Source: Firm-04 sp946413695 | GTDB lineage: Bacteria; Bacillota; Clostridia; Oscillospirales; Ruminococcaceae | Length of the DNA: 23,641 nt | Direction of reading: 5' to 3' | Assembly: GCA_946413695.1 (NCBI GenBank) | Contig: CAMKLV010000059.1 | Location: forward strand, 1 to 23,641 | Shown: positions 14,575 through 23,400 of the stretch, one piece after another | Position numbering within the stretch: position 1 is the first letter of the stretch | How the letters are laid out: each line of letters begins with the position of its first letter | Notes under the pieces: generated by a model | Told to the model about the DNA's origin: nothing | The model's input: the letters and a program-made list of their open reading frames with translations, nothing else | The model's database searches: none | Translations under genes and position numbers: made by a program

Positions 14575-16626
14575 TTATATCAGAATTTTTGCGCCGTAGG
14601 GTGCGAGGGGAAGCTTGCTCTGATAGATCTTGCCCGTCTCGAAATCCTTGAGCGGATGCGGCAAATTGACCGATTTCTGCTCCCGTGTCCAGTTCATCAC
14701 AAAGCGATAGATCACGCCGTCTGCGCCCTGTCTTGCCGCGGCGACAACGCCGTGCGGCAGCGTGGTATCCAGCGCCGGTGCGATGCCGAGCCGTTCTGCC
14801 AGCGAGATCAGGAAATCCGAGAAGAAGCGATCCTCCGCAAAGCCGCCGAGATAATATGCCGTGCCGCGGCCGTAGCTGTGGCGCGTCAGGCAGGGCAGAT
14901 CATCCGGCATGCAGGGATTCTCGTGTTCATAGACCGCGAGCACCTCCGCGCCCTCCGCGGCAACGCGCTCGCAGAGACGCTCCAGCCGGTAGGATTCCGC
15001 CAGCGGGAACGGCGCTTTCACGATCCGCATGGTCTCGTGCTGCGCATCAAAGAGCGGGTCGATCTCGAGGAACCGGATGCCGGCGAGTTCTGCAAGTCCC
15101 TCCGCGGGCGTATCGCCCATATAGCAGAGGTCATGTTCATCTACAACGCCGCTGTGCATGGTCAGCAGGACGGTGCCGCCCTGTTTTGTGAAGTCACAGA
15201 TGCGCTTTGCCACATCCGCGCGCAGCAGATACAGCATCGGGACGAGCAGCAGGTGATAACCGGAGAAATCCATCTCCGAATTGACAAAATCGACCGCATA
15301 GCCTGCTTTCCAGAACGGCAGATACATCCGGAACATCAGGTCATTGTCCCCGATGGCGCCGTTGCGCGGACCCTTAGCCGCGTTGACCGCCCAGTGGCTT
15401 TCCATATCATACAAAATCGCAATATTTGCGTTGGTTTTCGCACCGCAGAGCGCATCGAGCTTTTGCAGCATTGCGCCGACGCCGCGCACCTCCTGAAAGA
15501 CGCGCGTATCCGTCCGGTTGGCATGCGTCATCACGGCGCCGTGGAATTTTTCGGCGCATCCCCTGCTCTGCCGCCACTGGAAATACTGGATGCTGTCCGC
15601 GCCGTGTGCGAGATTTGCAATCGCGGTCAGGCGGTGGAATCCCCATGTTTTCGGCCGGCAGACGGACTGCCAGTTGACCTGTGAGGGCGTGTTTTCCATC
15701 AGCAGGAAGGGTTTGCCCAGCATCGAGCGGCACATATCGGAATAGGCATCCGCCCAGAATGCGTTATAGGTTTCGTCGCCGTCCTCCTTGCTGTGCCATG
15801 CGGGATAGCTGTCCCATGAGATCACATCGAGGGATTTGGCAAGCTCCCAGTAATTGATGCCGTCATAAAACGCCATGAAATTCGCGGTGACGGGAATATT
15901 TGGGTTTGCGGCTTTGATCGGCGCGATCTCATTCTCGAAGAAGCTGCGCGTCTGTTCGGTGACAAAGCGCTTCCAGTCCAGTGAGAGACCGTGAATCAGC
16001 TCCTCGCCGATCGGGGACGGCGATTCGATCTCGTCCCAGTCGGAGAAGGTGTGCGACCAGAATGCCGTCCACCATGCTTCATTGAGCGCGTCCAGTGAGC
16101 CGTAGCGCGCCTTGAGCCATTCGCGGAATGCCGCCTGACAGAGATCACAGTGGCATTCGCCCTGAATTTCGTTGCTGACATGCCAGAGGATCACCGCGGG
16201 ATGATTCCCGAAGCGCTCGGCAAGCTTTTCGTTGATTCTGCGCGTTTTTTCGCGGTAGACCGGAGAGGTGTAGCAGTGATTGTGCCGGTTGCCCTGCAGC
16301 TCGCGGACGCGCGATGCGTTGACGCGGCGGATCTCCGGATATTTTTTCGCCATCCATGCAGGCTTTGCGCCCGAGGGCGTCGCGAGCACGGTATAGATGC
16401 CGTTTGCATAGAGCTTGTTGATGATATTCGCCAGCCAGTCGAGCTGATAGTCGCCCTCTCGCGGTTCGAGCGCTGCCCATGCGAAAATGCCGATTGAGAC
16501 GCAGTTGATGTTCGCCTCTTTCATCTGCTCGATATCCTGCGCGAGAATATCCGGACGGTTCAGCCATTGCTCGGGATTGTAATCGCAGCCGTGCAGCATG
16601 TGCGGATAGGGGGTCAGTGCCTGCAT
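14575..16626 (-). CDS. GH42 beta-galactosidase
   Basis: GH42 enzymes remove beta-linked galactose from oligosaccharides. The 683-residue protein starts with the family pattern PHMLHGCDYNPEQW, has the acid/base Glu153 in LWHVSNEIQG and the nucleophile Glu311 in LLMENTPS. Cys118, Cys158, Cys160 and Cys163 match the zinc-binding cysteines known in this family. The middle and C-terminal thirds fit the trimerisation and beta-sandwich domains. There is no signal peptide, so it acts in the cytoplasm. The ATG at 16626 has AGAAGG 8 nt upstream; a longer TTG frame from 16677 overlaps the predicted transcript start and is rejected. It is the first gene of the glycan run. Confidence 0.95.
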   Translation of the reverse strand: MQALTPYPHMLHGCDYNPEQWLNRPDILAQDIEQMKEANINCVSIGIFAWAALEPREGDYQLDWLANIINKLYANGIYTVLATPSGAKPAWMAKKYPEIRRVNASRVRELQGNRHNHCYTSPVYREKTRRINEKLAERFGNHPAVILWHVSNEIQGECHCDLCQAAFREWLKARYGSLDALNEAWWTAFWSHTFSDWDEIESPSPIGEELIHGLSLDWKRFVTEQTRSFFENEIAPIKAANPNIPVTANFMAFYDGINYWELAKSLDVISWDSYPAWHSKEDGDETYNAFWADAYSDMCRSMLGKPFLLMENTPSQVNWQSVCRPKTWGFHRLTAIANLAHGADSIQYFQWRQSRGCAEKFHGAVMTHANRTDTRVFQEVRGVGAMLQKLDALCGAKTNANIAILYDMESHWAVNAAKGPRNGAIGDNDLMFRMYLPFWKAGYAVDFVNSEMDFSGYHLLLVPMLYLLRADVAKRICDFTKQGGTVLLTMHSGVVDEHDLCYMGDTPAEGLAELAGIRFLEIDPLFDAQHETMRIVKAPFPLAESYRLERLCERVAAEGAEVLAVYEHENPCMPDDLPCLTRHSYGRGTAYYLGGFAEDRFFSDFLISLAERLGIAPALDTTLPHGVVAAARQGADGVIYRFVMNWTREQKSVNLPHPLKDFETGKIYQSKLPLAPYGAKILI

Positions 16627-16682
16627 AGCGGTCGCCTTCTTTCTGTATCGTATTTTCAGCGCGTTTGCGCTGCTCAATTCTT

Positions 16683-16711
16683 ATTATAACCGATAATCAT
16701 TGCGCAGTCAA
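16683..16711 (-). promoter_or_regulatory. Sigma-70-type promoter of the GH42 run
   Basis: TTGACT (16706-16711) and TATAAT (16683-16688) are exactly 17 bp apart on the minus strand. Transcription should start near 16676, giving a leader of about 50 nt before the GH42 start. Confidence 0.85.
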
Positions 16712-16730
16712 GCAGAAAAAGCGGAGGCAT

Positions 16731-16751
16731 TTGTGCATGATGCATGCACAA
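16731..16751. promoter_or_regulatory. Inverted repeat, possible operator/activator site
   Basis: TTGTGCAT and ATGCACAA flank 5 nt (GATGC). The centre lies about 65 bp upstream of the predicted GH42 transcript start, a position typical of an activator site. The regulator is unknown. Confidence 0.5.
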
Positions 16752-16836
16752 TATCCAGTTGTTCTGGACAAAGGCAATAATTGTGGAAAGCACGTGGAAA
16801 AATGCGACGGAATATCACGAATATGTCATCTTGTTT

Positions 16837-16851
16837 TATACAATTTGTATA
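16837..16851. promoter_or_regulatory. Perfect inverted repeat in the divergent spacer
   Basis: TATACAA-T-TTGTATA is a perfect 7+1+7 palindrome near the middle of the spacer. Related half-sites (GTACAATAC near 16861 and ATTGTAC near 16923) occur close by. It could bind a dimeric regulator acting on either divergent promoter. Confidence 0.45.
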
Positions 16852-16911
16852 CATCAAATCGTACAATACAAGCGGGCTATGAGCCTTTGATACACTATTT
16901 GTTAAAAATGA

Positions 16912-17050
16912 GAAAATAATGAATTGTACGCTGCTGCTTACTTTTTGTGCTGTGAAACAGACCGGATTCGTCAATCCGTGCAAAACCGGCCCGCTTTGGC
17001 TGTGATATCTGTAGAAATTTGGAATTTTTACAGAAAGTACGTAAAAAACC
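16912..17050. other. Rest of divergent spacer
   Basis: This AT-rich stretch carries no gene that I can support. A short hairpin CGGATT-CGTC-AATCCG lies at 16963-16978. The minus-strand frame that crosses here is Cys/Ser/Phe-rich, antisense to the adhesin start, and looks like chance. Confidence 0.4.
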
Positions 17051-17079
17051 TTGACACCACTGTAAAATTGAAATATAAT
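17051..17079 (+). promoter_or_regulatory. Consensus sigma-70 promoter of the giant adhesin
   Basis: TTGACA (17051-17056) and TATAAT (17074-17079) are both perfect and separated by exactly 17 bp. The AT-rich flanks resemble an UP element. Transcription should start near 17086, leaving about 330 nt of leader before the adhesin start. Confidence 0.92.
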
Positions 17080-17085
17080 ATAATA

Positions 17086-17418
17086 GAATAGACAGAACAT
17101 ATCATCAGGCGGATTTACTTTCAAATTGTGCATTATGCCGAGATGATTTGAACTGTCACAGGGAAAGGGGAAGATGTCATATGAAACTGTATTGCGAGTA
17201 TGTGCGTCCCGTTGCGTAGCACATCTCTGAAAGTATGGTTCGCTTAGGGGAAAATGGTTCTGGAAAGCTGGCTTTTGCGGGATTCGGCGGATGCGCCGCA
17301 GAAGCTGAGGACAGCATCCGCTGCCGAAGGGTGTATGCCAAAGGCATGCAGGCCTATAAAGAGACCGGCGAAAGCCGGATGCGAAATCAACAACCAAAAC
17401 AGAAAGGATGAGGAGTGA
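17086..17418 (+). ncRNA. Long structured mRNA leader of the adhesin
   Basis: This 333-nt leader holds several possible hairpins: ATCATC...GATGAT (17101-17146); ATGTGC...GCACAT (17200-17225) spanning the end of a 12-codon frame; a large stem with CGGC+GGATGC (17285-17294) pairing with GCATCC and GCCG (about 17314-17326) around a 3-nt bulge; ATGCC-AAA-GGCAT (17335-17347); and the GNRA hairpin CCGGC-GAAA-GCCGG (about 17365-17378). The ribosome binding site GGATGAGGAG follows. No U-tract follows any of these hairpins, so control at translation is likelier than at transcription. I cannot match it to a known riboswitch class, including both c-di-GMP classes. Confidence 0.55.
17181..17219 (+). CDS. 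Putative leader peptide, 12 aa (MKLYCEYVRPVA)
   Basis: ATG at 17181, stop TAG at 17217-17219. GGGAAAGGGGAAG lies at a usable distance upstream. The last codons and stop fall inside the ATGTGC/GCACAT hairpin, so a translating or stalled ribosome would disrupt it. It could be a regulatory upstream frame; it could also be chance, since such short frames are common. Confidence 0.45.
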   Translation: MKLYCEYVRPVA

Positions 17419-20400
17419 ATGAGAAAGACGAAGAGGCTGCGCGCGTTCACCGGCGTTGCGTCCGTGGCATTGCTCGCCTCGTATCTGGTCCCGTTTGCAG
17501 ATATCCCGAAAACAGTGACAGCCAAGGCTGACGACCTGCCCGCACCGAAGTACGGCAAAGAGTACACCATTGAAAATATCCTGAGCGACTATCAGTACTT
17601 CATTCAGGATGACTTCACGGTCGGCAACCATACCGTCGGCGCGCTTGCAGTCGGCGGAAACGCAGAGCTGCCCGGCGCAGGCTTCGGTCAGGGCGCTGTA
17701 ACGCATTCGTATTTCAAGCATATTGCAAAGTCAACACAGTATGACTATGCAACATTCTACAAAAATACGGAAATCTACGATTCAATCAAGGATGACGGAA
17801 CCATTTACTACAACACAATCGAGGAGGGAATGACACAAAATGATTCTCTCCAGATTCAGGGCAACTATATTGAGTTTGCGGAGGCGTTCCGGAAGGTCAA
17901 TGAATGGTCTGAGGAAAAGAAAAACAGCAGCAGCGCGTGGACGGTCGCAACGAATGACCTGAAGAGCGGCAAGCTGACGATCGACCTCAATAATCTGCCT
18001 TCAACGGAAGTGATTATTCCGAAGGACGTATACAACTCTCTGAAGAAAATCGAGTTTGTGGATGAAAAGAACGGAACAGAAGAAGCGCCGAATTATCAGA
18101 ACCTGAGCGACAGCGGTCTGATTTTCACTTTTGACGGTGTCAACGATGCAAAGCTTCGGTTTGGTTCTTTCCCGGATGGGGGAGCAGCCGACGGCATCAT
18201 GATCGAGTATAACGGTAAAAATATTTCGACCACCGCGTTCCAGAACCTGTCGAATGTGGATGCCATCGAAGGCGGCGCACAGTCCAACGTCGGACCGGGC
18301 ATATCCCTCCTGTGGAACTTCCCGGATGCAACCGATGTTGACTGCACCTACCTTGCGGGTCATGTTGTAGCACCAAAGGCGCATTACAAGCAGACCGGCA
18401 GCAACGCAGAGGGCAACGTCATTGCAAAATCTGCGGACGGCGGCGTTGCAGAGGCACATTTCTATTCCTACCGCTCGCTGCTTGATCTGGGCTGCGCATA
18501 TTCGATCGACCTGTATAAGTATGTCGGCGATTTCGAAGGCGCTCCGCTTGCAGGCGCGATTCTCGGTCTCTATCCGGTCAATGAGGGCACGGTCGGTTCG
18601 ACACCGGCGCGCAGAGTCAAAACCGGCAGTGAGAACCCGAATGCGCTGAAGTTCAATGCAGGCAGATATGTGGTTCAGGAAGTCACACCGCCTGCAGGCT
18701 TCCAGCTCGACACCGAGCACAAGTATTACATCGAAGTCACGGAGTCCGATCAGGGCACTGCAACTGCAGTGGTCGGCAAGGAAAACGGCTATGATGTCGA
18801 ACAGCCGAACACCCCGTATACCGGCACCGTGACGGTTACCGTCTACAAAAACGAAAACTTTACGGATCTAAAGGAACCAGCAGTGACGATTTCTCCGCTG
18901 GCAGTTGCAAAGAACACCTACAATGTCGGCGGCAAGGAATATGCCGTTGAAGTCGAGGACGGCGAGGAAGGCCCTGTTGTGACAAAGGTCTTTGCGGTCG
19001 CGGCAGACGGCACCCGCACAGATGTCACTGCGACTGAAAAGGATCACTTCTTCGCAACCGCTGTCAGCATTGACAACGGCGAGAAGAATTATATCATCGC
19101 AAGAGACGGCGAGGTTGCAGCAGCAAACCTCCATCTTTCCGATCTGCTCGAAACAAAGTTTGAGTTCGCTGATAAGGCTGCATTCACACTGACGAAAGTC
19201 GATGCAGCAGATCAGTCTCAGACACTGACCGGCGCTGACTTCACCATGGTGGACGAAACCTACACCGAGAAAAAGGAAGGCGAAACCACCACCTACGAGC
19301 GCAGAGAAACTCCTGCTGCGCAGGGCAGCATCGCCGGATTTACATGGGACAGCGAGAACTTCCAGTGCTCGTTTGATACCAATATTATCCGCAGCATTAC
19401 CAAGACCGGCGATAACTACGGTCACATCTACCGCATCACCGAGACGCAGGCTCCGAAGGGATATCTCAATTCTTCCAACGATATCCTGATCGCGGCTGCA
19501 AGAATCCAGAGCGGATGGACAAGCCGCAAGGTCTACTTCATGACCGAGGTTCGCAAGGGCGAAGCTCCGGCGAACATGCCTGTTCTTTATACAACAACGA
19601 ACGGCGGATGGGGCATTCCGCAGACGAACATCACCGTCAAGCCGGACAGCGGCTGGACACAGCTCGATATCAACAAGGCTGCGGACAGAAGCTTCTTTGT
19701 CGGCGATAAGCGCGACAACACCAAGATTCAGCTCGGCAAGATCGACGAGGACACCAATGCCTACGTCGGGAATGCAACACTCCAGCTCTGGAAGAAGGAC
19801 GGCACGGCTCCGCTTGCTGAGGTCACCACTTCCACCATCGCAACCCTGGTTATGGACGGTGAGAATCCGCTCGAGCTTCAGCCCGGTACATACTATATAG
19901 TAGAGACCGCGGCTCCGGCAAACTACGAGGAGACCCTGCTGAACGTCAAGCAGTACTTCACCGTCAACGCTGACCAGACTGTTACGGTCGGCGCACCGAA
20001 CACCATGAAAGCGGATGTCTTTGAAAAGGCACCTGCCAGCTTCTACATCCTCTGCGATGAAGAAGGCAATGAGCTTTCTGCAGAGAAAAGCAACAAGGTC
20101 GAGAATGTCAAGAGCGTCACCGTAAAATCGACAATGCGTCCGGATGCGGTCTATACTACTTATAAGAACGCAGATGGAGCAGTGGTTGATGCGAACATCG
20201 GCAGATTCCCGACCGATATCGTGACAGAAGGCGACCTGACCGCTGAGTATGATGCTGCGAAGGGCACGCTCATGCTGACCTACGCAGAACCGGTCACGCT
20301 GACAAAGGCTGAGATTCATCAGTATTACAATGACGGCTCTTTTGCAGTCAGCGATGCGGTATATCAGTGCGCAGGCACACCGGCATGGGTCGGCAATCCG

Positions 20401-23400
20401 AAAATCCAGATCGACGAGAACGGCACAACCGTGACCGTCAAGCTGCCGAACAAGGCAAAGGCTGTCGAGAACAAGATCGCCTTCACAAAGGCATCTGACA
20501 GCTACAAGCTCGGCACTGTTACCAAGGATAACTATTCCACAGTCCGCAGCGGCGAGAAGATCACCGGTGCAAAAATGAAACTGACCTACAAGGGTGAGGG
20601 TACGCTGGAAACAGTAACCTCGAACCTTGACGGAAAGAAATCCGAGGCTGAGGGCAAGCCTGCTCTCGATGCAACCAAGAAGTCCATCAGCTGGACGGTT
20701 GTTGATACCGATATCGAATTCAGCAATCTCCCGAACGGCGATTATCTCCTCGAGGAGGATTCCGCTCCGGAACGCTATCAGCCGATTGAGCCGGTAAAGA
20801 TCAACATTTCCAATTCCGGCATCACCTCCGCATATGCGGATGCGAATAACACGAATCCGGCTCCGGTCGGCATCAGCAAGGCAACTGACAGCGCAACCTA
20901 TACCGTGACGGTTTATGACTCGGTCTACTCGGTCGGCATCAGAAAGGTCAACAAGGACGATATGCCGATTCCGGGCGCAGTCCTCGAGCTGAGCGGCAAG
21001 AATGCTGACGGCGACCCGATCGACCTCTCGAAGGTCAAGGCACGCGACAGCCAGTTCTTCGTTGCAGACGGCTCCGGCAGAAACAACGGCACGAACTATC
21101 TGCTGCAGGACAATGAGAACCTGATCCGGAACGAGTCTTCTGACGCAGCAGTATATCGCTGGAGATCCATCGGCTCCGCGGTAGTCTTCACCGGACTGCC
21201 GGAAGGCGACTATACTATTAAAGAAGTAGAAACTCCGCTCGGATTCCTTCCGACGGAAAGAACCTTCAGCGTCAAGCGCAATGCAAAAACCGGCAAGCTC
21301 GAGACCGTCGGCAAGGACGATACCGAGAACAACTATGATACCATTACCCTGACCGACGAATCGGTCACGCTTTCCATCAGCAAAGAGGATATGGGCGGCA
21401 ACTCCCTTGAGGATGCAACCTTCACCCTCGAAAAGCTCGGCGATGACAACAAGCCTGTTGAGCTCGGCAATCTTGCAGTCAGCAAGAGCGGCACGAGCGC
21501 AGAAGGCATCACCGCAAAGGTTGATCACGATGAAGACGGCAATGACAACAATGACAAGGCCGTCATCATTGATGCGAAAGATGCAGAGACCTTTGAAATC
21601 CGCGGCAACACCTTCCAGCACGTTAAGGTTGGCAGCAATGCTGAGGATATTCAGAGAAATGCAAATGTCCTGAACGATGACGCAGCTGCACCGCGCCAGA
21701 ACGATTATGTGTACGGCGGTCAGATCACCGGCGACAAGCTCGTGATTGCAGGCCTCTATGACGGCACTTATGTCATCAGCCTCTCTGACGGCAGAGAGTA
21801 CACAGTCCGCGTCAATGCAAAGGTCGGCGAGGTTGCCTCGATGACCATGCTCGAAAAGGCGGACATCAACGGCAAGAAGCTGACCTTCAAGGGCGGCAAG
21901 GTCGATATCTCCTCTCTGAGCGACGGCACCTACCGTCTGACAGAGACTGCTCCGCCGAAGGAAAAGGACGGCGTCGAATATGACATCACCGTGACAGAGT
22001 TCACCTTCGTTGTCGAGGACGGCAAGGTTGTTTCCTACGATGCAAAGACCGACGGCGATGTCGCAGAAATGACCGCCGAGGAACGGGCAGAAGCAGAGAA
22101 GTTCGCAAAGTCCCACATCGAAACCAAGGATGAAGGCAAGACGCTGGTCATCAAGGATGAGCAGAAGCGCTACGCCTTCCAGCTGAACAAGAAGGATGAT
22201 TCGGATAACACGATCACCCACCTCGAGGGCGCAACCTTCGTTCTGACATCCAAGGATCCGAAGGTCAAGCTCGACAGCCGTGTGGTTGTCAAGGACGGCA
22301 GCAAGGTTATCGCGAAGGGTGCTGACGATGCAGCTTCGCTGACATTTGTCTCCTCCGGCAAAGGCGCGCTGACGATCAGCGGTCTGCTCAAGGGACAGTA
22401 TGAACTCAAGGAAACCGGCGCTCCGACTTCCAAGAATTACATCGCAGCAGCGGGCTCGCTGGTATTTACCATCGGTAAGGACGGTCTTGCAACTGTCAAG
22501 GCTGATACCACGGCAAAGACCGCGAAGTCTGCCGATGAAAACGCAGGCTATTACAATGTCGAGGGCACGATGGTCAATGTCTACAACGTGACACAGACCA
22601 CCACAACTCCGACCACCACTACAACTACAACAACTACTACAACTACAACAACCACCACAACCACTACAACCACCACTACTACAACTACCACAACCACCAC
22701 TACAACTACCACCACATCGACCACCACTACCACAACTACAACTTCTACAACGAAGAAGACCACCACAACCACAACTTCTACAACAAAGAAGACCACTACC
22801 ACAACAACTTCTACAACGAAGAAGGCTACTACAACTTCGACAACGAAACCGACAACGAAGGCAACGACAACAACAACCACCACAACAACAACCACCACAA
22901 CCACTGCAATGGGCAGCCTCAGGATTGAAAAATCTGTTGACGCTGAAACCGTTACAGAGGCAGAGCTCAACGGCGCATTGAAGTTCACGGTCCAGAATAA
23001 GGATACCGGCAAATACCTTGATGCGAACGGCAAGCTCAGCGATAAGGCAGTCGAGATCACGCTCAAGTCGTTCACCAAGAATACAAAGGGCGTCTATGAG
23101 CTCGAGTTCAAGAATGTTGCACTTGGCAGCTATGAAGTCATCGAGACAAACTCCGATCTGGCTGGCTACACGCTGAAATCGACTTCCAAAACTGACGGCA
23201 CCGCCAAGGTGACCGCCGGAAAAGAAGCAGTTGTTGAACTGAAAGACGAGTACAGCAAGCAGAAGGGCGACCTCAAGATCACAAAGACTGTTGATGCAGA
23301 AAACGTGACCGAGGCGGAGCTCAACGGCGCGCTGACCTTCACGGTTCAGAACAAGACCACAGGCAAATACCTCGACGCTGACGGCAAGCTCAGCGACAAG

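Noticed and set aside
14446..15684. A 412-codon plus-strand frame
   Set aside because: It is antisense to GH42 and a lipoprotein gene and shows no domain pattern.
17201..17360. Group II intron start (GTGCGTCCC) in the adhesin leader
   Set aside because: No domain V-type sequence, reverse transcriptase or 3' splice-like end is present; the match is short and likely chance.
17250..17400. c-di-GMP or cobalamin riboswitch in the adhesin leader
   Set aside because: The conserved cores that I know for these classes are not present in the sequence, although a covariance search would be decisive.
16708..17721. A 337-codon minus-strand frame across the divergent spacer
   Set aside because: It crosses the perfect adhesin promoter and start, is Cys/Phe/Ser-rich and has no start site.
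18868..22221. A minus-strand frame of 1117 codons opposite the adhesin
   Set aside because: It uses the same codon boundaries as the adhesin. Its stops would need TTA, CTA or TCA in the sense frame, and the adhesin rarely uses these codons, so a long antisense frame is expected. It has no ribosome binding site and the sense frame has clear domains.
22581..23078. Poly-Val minus-strand frame
   Set aside because: It is only the complement of the Thr codon tract.
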